Assembly: GCF_022843985.1 (NCBI RefSeq)
Contig: NZ_JALHMP010000007.1
Location: 1-64,000 of the forward strand
DNA from: Phreatobacter sp.
GTDB taxonomy: Bacteria; Pseudomonadota; Alphaproteobacteria; Rhizobiales; Phreatobacteraceae
Direction of reading: 5' to 3'
Length of the DNA stretch: 64,000 nt
A program made the translations under genes and the position numbers. Of this stretch, positions 25,286 to 34,140 are shown one piece after another (the stretch's first letter is position 1; each line of letters begins with the position of its first letter). A model generated the notes under the pieces. It searched no databases and was not told where the DNA came from. It worked only from the letters and a program-made list of their open reading frames with translations.

Positions 25286-26818
25286 ATGGCCCTGTCAGCC
25301 CGACTAGAGCTCCGCGTCGGCCAGTCGCTGGTCATGACGCCCCAGCTCATGCAGGCCATCAAGCTCCTGCAGCTGTCCAATCTCGACCTCGTCGCCTATG
25401 TCGAGCAGGAGCTGGAGAAGAATCCGCTGCTCGAACGCGCCGAGGCACCTGACCCCGCCGTCGAGGGCGAGATGCCCGATGCGCCGCCCGCTGCCGATCC
25501 CGGCGACGCCCAGGCCGGCGACTGGCTCGGCGACGACATGGGGAACAGCCGCACCGAGATCGAGGGGCGGCTGGGCACGGACCTTGAAAACGTCTTCCCC
25601 GACGACAAGGGTCCGGAGACCCGGCATGCCGACGCAGCCTCCGACCCGATGACTTCGTCCTGGTCGAATGTCGGCTCGGGCGGCAGCGATAACGAGGACT
25701 ACAATCTTGAGGCCTTCGTCTCCGCCGACCTGTCACTCGCCGACCACCTGTCGAACCAGCTGACGCTGGCCGTCGAGACCCAAGCCGACCGTCTCATCGG
25801 CCAGATGCTGATCGATGCCGTGGACGATGCCGGCTATCTCACCGTTACCATCGAGGAGGTCGCCGACAGGCTCGGCGCCGAGGTCGAGGACGTCACCAGC
25901 GTCCTCGAGGTGATCCAGAGCTTCGAGCCCTCGGGCGTGGCGGCGCGTAACCTCGCGGAATGCCTGGCCATCCAGCTCAGGGACAAGAATCGCTTCGACC
26001 CCGCCATGCAGGCGCTGGTCGGCCATCTCGACCTGCTCGGCAAGCGCGACTATGCGGCGCTGAAGAAGCTTTGCGCCGTCGACGACGAGGATCTCGCCGA
26101 CATGGTGGCGGAGATCCGCCGCCTCAATCCCAAGCCGGGCCTCGCCTTCGGCTTCGCCCCGGTGCAGCCGCTGGTGCCGGACGTCCTGGTGCGCGCAGGT
26201 CCCGACGGCGGCTGGATCGTCGAGCTGAACAGCGAGACCCTGCCTAAGGTCCTGGTCAACCAGAGCTACTATGCCCGGGTGTCGAAGACCGCCAAGAAGG
26301 ACACGGAAAAGACCTTTCTCGCCGACGCGCTGCAGACTGCGACCTGGCTCGCCCGTGCCCTCGACCAGCGCGCCCGCACCATCCTGAAGGTGGCGACCGA
26401 GATCGTCCGCCAGCAGGATGCCTTCTTCGCCCTCGGCGTCCAGTATCTGCGGCCGTTGAACCTGAAGACCATCGCCGACGCCATCAGCATGCATGAATCG
26501 ACCGTGTCGCGGGTGACGTCCAACAAGTCGATCGCCACCAGCCGCGGCATCTTCGAGATGAAGTATTTCTTCACCTCCTCGATCGCCAATTCGGAAGTGG
26601 GCGGCGAGAGCCACTCGGCGGAGGCGGTGCGCTACCGCATCAAGCAGATGATCGACGCCGAGACGCCCGACGACGTGCTCTCCGACGACGCCATCATGGA
26701 CAAGCTCAAGGCCTCGGGCATCGACATCGCCCGCCGCACCGTCGCCAAGTACCGCGAGGCCCTGCGCATCCCCTCCTCGGTGCAGCGCCGGCGCGAGAAA
26801 CAGGCCATGGCGGTGTGA
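25286..26818 (+). CDS. rpoN: RNA polymerase sigma-54 factor
   Basis: The 510-residue protein has all RpoN regions. Region I is Gln/Leu-rich with the near-invariant SLVMTPQLMQAIKLLQLSNL (residues 14-33). An acidic region II follows (about 55-120), then the core-binding domain (130-330), the HTH region around DAISMHESTVSRVTSNK, and the C-terminal RpoN box ARRTVAKYRE, which reads the -24 element. It directs transcription at -24/-12 promoters with enhancer-binding activators. The usual downstream partners hpf and ptsN are absent; cysE follows instead. Confidence 0.97.
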   Translation: MALSARLELRVGQSLVMTPQLMQAIKLLQLSNLDLVAYVEQELEKNPLLERAEAPDPAVEGEMPDAPPAADPGDAQAGDWLGDDMGNSRTEIEGRLGTDLENVFPDDKGPETRHADAASDPMTSSWSNVGSGGSDNEDYNLEAFVSADLSLADHLSNQLTLAVETQADRLIGQMLIDAVDDAGYLTVTIEEVADRLGAEVEDVTSVLEVIQSFEPSGVAARNLAECLAIQLRDKNRFDPAMQALVGHLDLLGKRDYAALKKLCAVDDEDLADMVAEIRRLNPKPGLAFGFAPVQPLVPDVLVRAGPDGGWIVELNSETLPKVLVNQSYYARVSKTAKKDTEKTFLADALQTATWLARALDQRARTILKVATEIVRQQDAFFALGVQYLRPLNLKTIADAISMHESTVSRVTSNKSIATSRGIFEMKYFFTSSIANSEVGGESHSAEAVRYRIKQMIDAETPDDVLSDDAIMDKLKASGIDIARRTVAKYREALRIPSSVQRRREKQAMAV

Positions 26819-27019
26819 GGCGTGTCGCCTCCGGCGATGGTTGCTCCATGCCAGGCATTGCCGGATGAGATCATTCTCCTCTGGAGACCTGTCCTCACAG
26901 AACGCGCATCCCATCGCTAACGGCGAACGGAGACAGCCGTTCTATCCCGCCAAATTGACTTGAATCGGGGCCGGACAGTGCCCTTATTCCCCTTCAACCA
27001 TGCTGCGGAGGTTCGTTCC

Positions 27020-27874
27020 ATGGCGAAGACCCAGGCGACGGGAACCATCATCCCCCTGCCAGCCGACACGGCCGATCTCGCCTGGCATCGCCTGCGCAGC
27101 GAGGGCGATGCCATGGCCCGGGCCAATCCGGAACTGGCGACCCTGGTGCTGCGCACGATCGGCCGTGCCTCGTCCTTCGAGGATGCGGTGGCACGGCGCA
27201 TCTCCGCCCGTCTGGCCACCGGCGACGTGCCAGCCGATGTGCTGCACGACGCCTTTACCGAGGCCTTGGCCGCGGCGCCCGCGATTTCCACGGCCATGCG
27301 GGCCGATGCCGCGGCGGTCATCGACCGCGACCCGGCCGCCGACCGCCTCATCGAGCCGGTCCTGTTCTTCAAGGGCTTCCACGCCATCGAGACGCACCGC
27401 CTGGCGCACTGGCTGCTCGGGCAAGGCCGCGGGGATTTCGCCCTCTATCTCCAGAGCCGCTCCTCCGAGGTCTTCCAGACCGACATCAATCCGGCCGTGC
27501 CCATGGGCCGGGGCGTCTTCCTCGACCATGCCACCGGCCTCGTCGTCGGCGAGACCGCGGTGATCGAGGATGACGTGTCGATCCTGCAGGGCGTCACGCT
27601 CGGCGGCACCGGCAAGGAGGCCGGCGACCGCCATCCCAAGGTGCGCCGTGGCGTGCTGCTCGGCGCCGGCGCCAAGATCCTCGGCAATATCGAGATCGGC
27701 CGCTGCGCCCGGGTGGCGGCCGGCTCGGTGGTCCTGCACGACGTCGCGCCGAATACAACCGTGGCCGGGGTTCCCGCCAAGCCTGTCGGCACGGCCGGCT
27801 GTGCGGAGCCCTCCCGGTCGATGGACCAGATCCTGGCGCGCGAATCGACCGACGGCTTCAGCTACAACATCTGA
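27020..27874 (+). CDS. cysE: Serine O-acetyltransferase
   Basis: The 284-residue protein has an alpha-helical N-terminal domain (about 15-150) and a left-handed beta-helix acetyltransferase domain with hexapeptide repeats (about 150-255). The DINPAVPMGRG and GVFLDHATGLVVGETAVI blocks and GGTGKEAGDRHPK are typical of CysE. It transfers an acetyl group from acetyl-CoA to L-serine, the first step of cysteine synthesis. The C-terminal tail ends in Ile, the residue that docks into cysteine synthase CysK in known complexes. I chose ATG 27020 because GGAGG lies 8 bases upstream. Confidence 0.95.
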   Translation: MAKTQATGTIIPLPADTADLAWHRLRSEGDAMARANPELATLVLRTIGRASSFEDAVARRISARLATGDVPADVLHDAFTEALAAAPAISTAMRADAAAVIDRDPAADRLIEPVLFFKGFHAIETHRLAHWLLGQGRGDFALYLQSRSSEVFQTDINPAVPMGRGVFLDHATGLVVGETAVIEDDVSILQGVTLGGTGKEAGDRHPKVRRGVLLGAGAKILGNIEIGRCARVAAGSVVLHDVAPNTTVAGVPAKPVGTAGCAEPSRSMDQILARESTDGFSYNI

Positions 27875-27924
27875 ACCCGCGGAGTCCTTCAGCCCTCGGC
27901 CATCCGGCTTGCTTGCGAAGTGCT

Positions 27925-27951
27925 GTTTCATTGTGAGAAACATCGCTTCAT
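27925..27951. promoter_or_regulatory. Copy 1 of a three-half-site operator (upstream of acyl-CoA ligases)
   Basis: The bases read GTTTC, seven bases, GAAAC, three bases, GCTTCAT. They match the pattern RTTTC-N7-GAAAY-N3-RYTTCRT shared with 42176, 44903 and 49326. It ends 96 bases before the start of the first acyl-CoA ligase gene. GAAA/TTTC dyads are typical for IclR-family regulators such as KdgR; the IclR gene at 44057 is the candidate. Confidence 0.55.
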
Positions 27952-28047
27952 GAGGTGAGGGCAACCGGCGACAAGACCGGCGCGGACCAGGGCAGGCAGC
28001 ATGACGCGAAAGGCATGGCATCGTGGGGATGCGCGGGGATGCGCGCC

Positions 28048-29610
28048 ATGACGATGCAGCTCACCCTCGCCATCCACCGCGCCCGGCGGCTCTTTCCCGA
28101 CAAGACCGCCGTCGTCTTCGACGCGCGGCGCTGGACCTGGGATCAGTTCGCCGACCGGGTGGCGCGCCTCGCCGGCCTCTTGCAGAGTCTCGGGATCGGA
28201 CCCGGCGACCGGGTCGCCATGCTGTCGCATTCCTCCGACCGCTATCTCGAGTTTTTCTTCGCCGCCTTCTGGGCCGGCGGCATCGCCGTGCCGGTCTCGA
28301 CCCGCTATGCCGAGCCGGAGACCGCCTTCCTGATGCAGGATTGCGGCGCCAAGGTCCTGCTTGTCGGCGACGAGTTCACCGCCATGGCCGAGGCGCTGCG
28401 GCCGCAATGCCCGGATCTCCGCCATGTGGTCTTCGCCGGCGAGGGCGCCCTGCCCGCCGGCATGATCGGCTATGAGGCGGGGCTGGCGGCCCAGGCGCCG
28501 GTCGCCGATGCCCGCCGCAGCGGCGAGGACATCGCCGTGCTCTTCTATACGGGCGGGACGACGGGGCGCTCCAAGGGCGTCATGCTCACCCACATCAACT
28601 GCATGGCCAATTCGTTCGGCGGCATGGTGCACACCAGGCTCGGCAGCAGCCTCGTCGGCCTGCATGCAGGCCCGCTCTATCACGCCGCTGCCGGCTCGCG
28701 CGTCTTCACCAACACCCTTCTCGGCGCCACCCACGTGGTCATCCCGCGCTTCACGGTAAAGGGCGTGCTGGAGGCCATCCAGCACCACCGGATCACCTTC
28801 ACCTCCATGGTGCCGACCATGATGACGATGATCCTCAACGAGCCCGACCTCGATGCCTATGATCTCTCCTCGCTGGAGATGATCGGCTATGGCGGCGCGC
28901 CCATGCCGGTGGCGACGCTTGAGGCGCTGATGAAGCGGCTGCCGAAGGTGCGCTTCGCCCAGGCCTACGGGATGACGGAGCTGTCGCCGGCCTGCACCTA
29001 CCTAGAGCCCGACGACCACACGCTCGATCCCGCCAGGACCCACCGCCTCGCCTCCGGCGGGCGCGTCATCGTCGGCTGCGACCTGCGCGTCGTCGATTCG
29101 GACGATCGCGACGTGCCAGTGGGCACGATCGGCGAGATCATCGTCGCCGGAGCAACGGTGATGAAGGGCTACTGGAACCAGCCGGACATGACCGCGGAGG
29201 CCCTGCGCGGAGGTTACATGCACACCGGCGACGCTGGCTATCTCGACGCTGACGGCTATGTCTATGTCTCCGACCGGATCAAGGACATGATCGTCACCGG
29301 CGGCGAGAACGTCTATTCGATCGAGGTCGAGAATGCCGTCCTGACCCATCCCGCCATCCGCGAATGCGCGGTGATCGGCGTACCGCATGCCCTCTGGGGC
29401 GAGGCGGTGCATGCCGTCGTGACCTTCAAGGCCGGGCAGAGCGCCACGGCGGAGGCCATCATCGCCCACTGCAAGACGCGGATCGCCGGCTTCAAATGCC
29501 CGCAGACCATCGAGGTGCGCGAGGCCATGCCGCTGTCGCAGGCCAACAAGATCCTGAAGACGGAACTGAGGCGTCCCCATTGGGAGGGACGGGCGCGGGC
29601 AGTCAACTGA
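28048..29610 (+). CDS. Acyl-CoA ligase (AMP-binding, long-chain type)
   Basis: The 520-residue ANL-family enzyme has the phosphate-binding motif FYTGGTTGRSKGVM, the adenylate motif AYGMTEL, TGDAGYLDADGY with the ribose-binding Asp, and the hinge SDRIKDMIVTGGENVYS. The catalytic Lys is in LSQANKILKTELR. It activates a carboxylic acid with ATP and attaches CoA in the cytoplasm. The N-terminus is uncertain: ATG 28048 follows GGGGA at good spacing, while ATG 28039 and ATG 28018 are alternatives. The second ligase gene follows after 29 bases, so both are one operon. A copy of the shared 27-base operator motif lies upstream. Confidence 0.9.
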   Translation: MTMQLTLAIHRARRLFPDKTAVVFDARRWTWDQFADRVARLAGLLQSLGIGPGDRVAMLSHSSDRYLEFFFAAFWAGGIAVPVSTRYAEPETAFLMQDCGAKVLLVGDEFTAMAEALRPQCPDLRHVVFAGEGALPAGMIGYEAGLAAQAPVADARRSGEDIAVLFYTGGTTGRSKGVMLTHINCMANSFGGMVHTRLGSSLVGLHAGPLYHAAAGSRVFTNTLLGATHVVIPRFTVKGVLEAIQHHRITFTSMVPTMMTMILNEPDLDAYDLSSLEMIGYGGAPMPVATLEALMKRLPKVRFAQAYGMTELSPACTYLEPDDHTLDPARTHRLASGGRVIVGCDLRVVDSDDRDVPVGTIGEIIVAGATVMKGYWNQPDMTAEALRGGYMHTGDAGYLDADGYVYVSDRIKDMIVTGGENVYSIEVENAVLTHPAIRECAVIGVPHALWGEAVHAVVTFKAGQSATAEAIIAHCKTRIAGFKCPQTIEVREAMPLSQANKILKTELRRPHWEGRARAVN

Positions 29611-29639
29611 CGGTTCGGGCCGGCAAGGGAGTGGCGGCG

Positions 29640-31187
29640 ATGGCGGAAGGTGCGGACGGCTTGTCGCGCGGCATCGTCAGCGGCGGGCGCCAGCGCGATC
29701 CCGAAGCCGTCGAGGCGCGCGCCCGGCGGATCGCCGGCGGCCTCGACCGGCTCGGCGTCGGACCCGGCGACTGCGTCGCCATCCTGATGCGCAATGACAT
29801 CGCCTTTCTGGAGGCGACCTATGCCGCGGCCATGCTGGGGGCCTATGCGGTGCCGGTGAACTGGCACCTCAAGCCCGACGAGGTCCGCTACATCCTCGCG
29901 GATTGCGAGGCCAAGGTGCTGATCGGCCATGCGGACCTGCTGGCACCGATGGCCGGCGACCGGCCCGGCGGCCTCGCCGTCTTCACCGCGCCGGTGCCGC
30001 CCGAAGTGGCACGGCATTTCCCGTCGCCCGGGCCGTGCGAGCCCCCGGCAGGCAGCCGCGATCTCGATGCCTGGCTCGGCGGTGAAGCGCCCTTCGACGG
30101 GCCGGCCCGCCCGGCGCCGATGAGCATGATCTACACCTCCGGCACCACCGGAAAGCCGAAAGGGGTCAAGCGCCTGGCGCCGACGCCGGAGGAGGCGAAG
30201 GCGACGGAGGCGCTGCGCGCCCTCGTCTACGGCCTCAGGCCCGGCGTGCGCGCGCTGCTGCCGGGGCCGCTCTACCATTCCGCCCCCAATTCCTTCGGCA
30301 TCCGCGCGGGCCGGCTCGGCGGCGTGCTGGTGCTGATGCCACGCTTCGACGCCGAGGACATGCTGAGGCTGATCGAAACCCACCGCATCGACACGGTATT
30401 CATGGTGCCGACCATGTTCGTGCGGCTGCTGAAGCTGCCCGAAGAGGTCCGCCAGCGCTACGACCTGTCCTCGCTGCGCTTCGTCATCCATGCCGCGGCG
30501 CCCTGTCCGGCCGAGGTGAAGAGCGCGATGATCGCCTGGTGGGGCCCGGTGATCCACGAATTCTACGGCGGCACGGAGACCGGTCCCGTCACCTTCGCCA
30601 CGTCGGAGGACGCCCTGAAGAAACCGGGGACCGTCGGCCGGCTGTCGCCCGGGGCGGAGATCCGGGTGCTGGACGATGCCGGCAAGGCCCTGCCGCAGGG
30701 CGCCGTCGGCGAACTCTTCTGCCGCATCGCCGGCTATCCCGACTTCACCTATCACAAGGCGCCGGAGAAGCGCCGCGAGGTGGATCATTCCGGCTTCATC
30801 ACCTGCGGCGATGTCGGGTTCGTGGATGCGGACGGCTACGTGTTCCTCTGCGACCGCAAGCGCGACATGATCATCGCCGGCGGCGTCAACATCTATCCGG
30901 CGGAGATCGAGGCGGCGCTGCTGGCGCTGCCGCAGGTGCGCGACTGCGCCGTGTTCGGCATTCCCCATGCCGAATTCGGCGAGAGCATCATGGCGGTGAT
31001 CGCGCCGCAGCCAGGAGTGGAGATCGACCCGGAGGCTCTGAGGGCCGCGCTCGCCACCCGGATCGCCGACTACAAGCTGCCGCGGCACATCGAGTTTCGC
31101 GACGACCTGCCGCGGGAGGATTCGGGCAAGATCTTCAAGCGCCGGCTGCGCGACCCCTATTGGGCGGCGGCGGGCCGGACGATCTGA
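29640..31187 (+). CDS. Acyl-CoA ligase (AMP-binding), second copy
   Basis: The 515-residue protein belongs to the same ANL superfamily but is clearly different in sequence from its neighbour. Its motifs are IYTSGTTGKPKGVK, FYGGTETGPVT, CGDVGFVDADGYVF and DRKRDMIIAGGVNIYP, with the catalytic Lys in REDSGKIFKRRLRDPYW. It begins ATG 29640, 30 bases after the first ligase stop, with GGGAG upstream. Two unlike ligases in one operon suggest that two acids, or a parent acid and a degradation intermediate, need CoA activation. It is close to the bile-acid/fatty-acid CoA ligase group in general layout; exact substrate unknown. Confidence 0.9.
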   Translation: MAEGADGLSRGIVSGGRQRDPEAVEARARRIAGGLDRLGVGPGDCVAILMRNDIAFLEATYAAAMLGAYAVPVNWHLKPDEVRYILADCEAKVLIGHADLLAPMAGDRPGGLAVFTAPVPPEVARHFPSPGPCEPPAGSRDLDAWLGGEAPFDGPARPAPMSMIYTSGTTGKPKGVKRLAPTPEEAKATEALRALVYGLRPGVRALLPGPLYHSAPNSFGIRAGRLGGVLVLMPRFDAEDMLRLIETHRIDTVFMVPTMFVRLLKLPEEVRQRYDLSSLRFVIHAAAPCPAEVKSAMIAWWGPVIHEFYGGTETGPVTFATSEDALKKPGTVGRLSPGAEIRVLDDAGKALPQGAVGELFCRIAGYPDFTYHKAPEKRREVDHSGFITCGDVGFVDADGYVFLCDRKRDMIIAGGVNIYPAEIEAALLALPQVRDCAVFGIPHAEFGESIMAVIAPQPGVEIDPEALRAALATRIADYKLPRHIEFRDDLPREDSGKIFKRRLRDPYWAAAGRTI

Positions 31188-31205
31188 GGGCGAGGGTAGG
31201 CCGCC

Positions 31206-32105
31206 TCAGAACCCCAGCCTCGCGCGGACCTCTTCGGCGCTGATTCCGGCGGCGCGCAGGGCCCGGAAACCCTCGGCCTGATCGCTCTTCGACAGTTTCT
31301 TCCCGTCCGCACCGAGAACGAGCGGGTGATGGCGATAGAGCGGCGCCGGCAGCCCGAGGAGTTCCTGCAGCAGGCGGTGGACGGCGGTGGCCTCGAACAG
31401 GTCCGCACCCCGCACCACATGGGTCACTCCCTGCAGCGCGTCGTCGGCAACGACGGCGAGATGATAGCTGGTGCCGAGGTCCTTGCGCGCGAGGACGACG
31501 TCGCCCCAGCGCTGCGGATGGGCTGTGACGGTGCGCAGGGGAAGGCCCGCCACGTCAACCTCGGTCCAGGTCAGCGGCCGGTCGAGCCGCGCCAGCGCCG
31601 CGTCCATGGCAAGACGCAGGGCATGGGGCTCGCCCGCCGCGATCCGGGCCGCCGCTTCCTCCGCCGGCATCTCACGCCCCCGGCCGGCATAGAGCGGCGC
31701 GCCGTCGGGATCGGTCGCGACGGGCTTTCCCGTCGCCGCCGCGGCGGCAGCCGCCAGGGCCTTGACGTCGCCGCGGCTCTCGAAGGCGGGATAGACGAGG
31801 CCCATGGCGGCAAGCCTGGCGAGCAGGGCCCTGTGATCGGCGAGGTGGTCCGACTGGCGGCGATAGGGCGTCTCGAAGGCGAGGCCGAGCCAGGCAAGGT
31901 CGGCGATCATGGCCGCCTCGTGTTCCGGCCGGCAGCGCGCCCGGTCGATATCCTCGACGCGCAGCAGCAGCCGCCCGCCGAGGGCTGCCGCCATCCTCTC
32001 GTTCTCCAGCGCGCTACGGGCGTGGCCGAGATGGAGCAGACCGTTGGGGCTCGGCGCGAAGCGCAGGACCGGCTGGCGCGCGGGCGGGGGGTGGGCGACC
32101 GTCAT
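31206..32105 (-). CDS. gluQ: Glutamyl-Q tRNA(Asp) synthetase
   Basis: The 299-residue protein is a class I glutamyl-tRNA-synthetase-like catalytic core without an anticodon-binding domain. It has the HIGH variant HLGHA in APSNGLLHLGHA-like context and the KMSKS variant GKKLSKSD. GluQ-RS attaches glutamate to the queuosine base at position 34 of tRNA(Asp). The cysteines that bind zinc in the E. coli enzyme are absent here: YPAFESRG and LYAGRGRE occupy their places. It is divergent from the DNA glycosylase gene and starts at ATG 32105. Confidence 0.93.
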   Translation of the reverse strand: MTVAHPPPARQPVLRFAPSPNGLLHLGHARSALENERMAAALGGRLLLRVEDIDRARCRPEHEAAMIADLAWLGLAFETPYRRQSDHLADHRALLARLAAMGLVYPAFESRGDVKALAAAAAAATGKPVATDPDGAPLYAGRGREMPAEEAAARIAAGEPHALRLAMDAALARLDRPLTWTEVDVAGLPLRTVTAHPQRWGDVVLARKDLGTSYHLAVVADDALQGVTHVVRGADLFEATAVHRLLQELLGLPAPLYRHHPLVLGADGKKLSKSDQAEGFRALRAAGISAEEVRARLGF

Positions 32106-32143
32106 GGCGTCAGCCTATGGTCGAGGTGGGCACGGGGAGCAAG

Positions 32144-32800
32144 ATGGCCGAGGACCTCATCGCGACGGAGAACGACCTGAACGCACGGCTGGCGGCCCTA
32201 GCGGGCCGCTGCGCGGTCATGGCGCGCCTCCATTCCCGCCATGGTCAGCCGCCCCTGCGGCGGCGGCCGGCCGGCTTCGAAGGGCTGGTCCATGTCGTGG
32301 TATTCCAGCAGATCTCGATCGCGGCGGCAGCTGTCATCTGGGAGCGGACTGTCGCCGTCTTCGGCGCGATCACGCCGGAACGGCTGGCCGCGGCGAGCGA
32401 CGAGGACTTCCGCGCCGCCGGCCAGTCGAGGCCGAAGATCCGGACACTGCGATCCCTGGCCGCGGCGGTGCTGGACGGCACGCTGGGCCTCGACGCCCTG
32501 CCGGCAATGGAGGCCGAGGCCGCCCATGCCGCCCTGACACGGGTCAAGGGCATCGGGCCTTGGACCGCCGACGTCTATCTCCTCACCTGCCTCGGCCATG
32601 GCGATGCCTGGCCGGCCGGCGACATCGCCCTGCAGACGGCGGTACAGGATGCCGTGGGCCTCGCCGCGCGGCCGGATGCCCGGCAGATGATCGCCATCGC
32701 CGAGCGCTGGCGGCCGCACCGGGCGGTGGCGGCGCGGCTGCTCTGGGCGCATTATGCCGCCCTGAAGCAGCGGGCGGCCGTTCCCGCCACGACGGCGTGA
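32144..32800 (+). CDS. DNA-3-methyladenine glycosylase II-like (HhH-GPD)
   Basis: The 218-residue protein has the helix-hairpin-helix-GPD fold. The hairpin and catalytic loop run KGIGPWTADVYLLTCLG to GDIALQ; the Asp in the latter is the expected catalytic residue. It removes alkylated bases from DNA in base excision repair. It lacks the extra N-terminal domain of E. coli AlkA (282 residues), as most alphaproteobacterial forms do. I chose ATG 32144 because GGGGAGC lies upstream; ATG-like codons earlier overlap the divergent gluQ start. Confidence 0.9.
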   Translation: MAEDLIATENDLNARLAALAGRCAVMARLHSRHGQPPLRRRPAGFEGLVHVVVFQQISIAAAAVIWERTVAVFGAITPERLAAASDEDFRAAGQSRPKIRTLRSLAAAVLDGTLGLDALPAMEAEAAHAALTRVKGIGPWTADVYLLTCLGHGDAWPAGDIALQTAVQDAVGLAARPDARQMIAIAERWRPHRAVAARLLWAHYAALKQRAAVPATTA

Positions 32801-32861
32801 TCGCCGGTCCTTTGGGCTTCACAAGAGCGACACGATCCCCATAGTATCGCTCAGTGCCTGA

Positions 32862-32878
32862 ATTCGCGGCTCGCGAAT
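32862..32878. promoter_or_regulatory. Perfect palindrome upstream of the HNH nuclease gene
   Basis: ATTCGCG-GCT-CGCGAAT is a perfect 7+3+7 inverted repeat, ending 31 bases before the TTG start of the HNH gene. A second, looser dyad (GAGCGA 32825-32830 and TCGCTC 32847-32852) lies just upstream. They may be operator sites or a 5' untranslated hairpin. No T-run follows. Confidence 0.3.
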
Positions 32879-32909
32879 CGCCGAGCCGCCCGATCGCAAG
32901 GAGTTCATC

Positions 32910-33500
32910 TTGACGGTCGCCGTATCACCTGGGGACATGCCGGTTTCGGCCGCCATCTCCCCCGGTTCATGGCCGGCCCTGGTGCTCAACGCGGATTACC
33001 GCCCGCTGAGCTACTATCCCCTGTCGCTGTGGTCGTGGCAGGATACGATCAAGGCCGTCTTTCTCGACCGCGTCACCGTCGTCTCGACCTACGAGAAGGC
33101 GATTCACTCGCCCAGCTTCGAGATGAGGCTGCCGAGCGTGGTGTCGCTCAAGACCTATGTGAAGCCGTCGCGCAACCCCGCCTTCACCCGGTTCAACGTC
33201 TTCCTGCGCGACCGTTTCCGCTGCCAGTATTGCGGCCATACCGAAGACCTGACCTTCGACCATCTCGTGCCCCGCTCCAAGGGGGGGCAGACGACCTGGG
33301 ACAATGTGCTGACCGCCTGTTCGCCGTGCAACCTGCGCAAGGGGTCGAAGTCGCTGAGGGAATCGGGCCTGCAGCTGTCCCACCTGCCGTTTGCGCCCAC
33401 GGTCCAGGACCTGCACGCCAACGGCCGGCTGTTCCCGCCCAACTATCTGCACCAGAGCTGGATGGACTATCTCTACTGGGACACCGAACTGGAGCCGTGA
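32910..33500 (+). CDS. HNH endonuclease family protein
   Basis: The 196-residue protein has a C-terminal HNH domain (about 100-150): RCQYCGHTEDLTFDHLVP, TTWDNVLTACSPCN. The two CxxC pairs bind structural zinc, and the DH and N residues form the nuclease site. An N-terminal region of about 95 residues with LNADYRPLSYYPLS is specific to this conserved proteobacterial subgroup, which is chromosomal and unlinked to phage. The start is TTG 32910, chosen because AAGGAG (32898-32903) stands 6 bases upstream; an ATG at 32937 has no such site. Biological role unknown, probably DNA repair or maintenance. Confidence 0.9.
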   Translation: MTVAVSPGDMPVSAAISPGSWPALVLNADYRPLSYYPLSLWSWQDTIKAVFLDRVTVVSTYEKAIHSPSFEMRLPSVVSLKTYVKPSRNPAFTRFNVFLRDRFRCQYCGHTEDLTFDHLVPRSKGGQTTWDNVLTACSPCNLRKGSKSLRESGLQLSHLPFAPTVQDLHANGRLFPPNYLHQSWMDYLYWDTELEP

Positions 33501-33504
33501 GGCT

Positions 33505-34041
33505 TCACCCGCGTTCCCGCGGCCGGCTGGCCGCGGCCAGCGCCACCAGCGCCAGGGCCGCGGCGATCAGGGCGTTCCAGCCCGCCAGCGACAGGCCGAG
33601 AAACCGCCAGGCGGCAACCGTGCAGTCGGCCAGCGGCTTGGCGGCCTGTAACTGGCGCATAAGCTCCGCCGGGTTGCGGGCGATGACGGTGGGCTGGGCG
33701 CAGGTGGTCGGTCCCTGCCAGAAGCCCCATTCGGCCCCGGCGTGGTAGATGCCGAGACCGGCGCCCCAGATCATCAGGGCGGCGAGACCGACCAAGCCGA
33801 GCCGGACGAAGGGGGCAGGCCAGCGACGCCAGGCCATGAAGGCGACCAGGGCCGCCGCGGGGATGACCGCATAATAGGGGACGCGCTGCTCCAGGCAGAG
33901 CGGGCAGGGCGGCAGTCCGACGACGAATTCGAAGAAAAGGGCGCCGAGAATCGTGCCGATCGCGGCGGCAGCGACGACAAGGGCGCCGGAAAGCCATGGA
34001 CGGCCGACGGCATGCGCGACGATCGCTGTGGTCTTTGTCAT
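33505..34041 (-). CDS. dsbB: Disulfide bond formation protein B
   Basis: The 178-residue membrane protein has four hydrophobic segments. Its first periplasmic loop has the redox pair CPLC after VGLPP, and the second has two cysteines (TTCAQPT and LADCTV). DsbB re-oxidises DsbA and passes the electrons to ubiquinone. It starts at ATG 34041 and is divergent from pgsA. The partner DsbA is not encoded in the window. Confidence 0.9.
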   Translation of the reverse strand: MTKTTAIVAHAVGRPWLSGALVVAAAAIGTILGALFFEFVVGLPPCPLCLEQRVPYYAVIPAAALVAFMAWRRWPAPFVRLGLVGLAALMIWGAGLGIYHAGAEWGFWQGPTTCAQPTVIARNPAELMRQLQAAKPLADCTVAAWRFLGLSLAGWNALIAAALALVALAAASRPRERG

Positions 34042-34140
34042 GGCGCCGGTTCTAGCCGCTCACGACGTTCTGTCCAGTGGGAGTGCCCCGCGACATGGGT
34101 TTCCATTGACCCGGCCGGCCCCCTCGTTCATCACAACATC

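Noticed and set aside
26955-26985. TTGACT as a -35 box of cysE
   Set aside because: No acceptable -10 hexamer lies 16-18 bases downstream; the next candidate TTATTC is too far.
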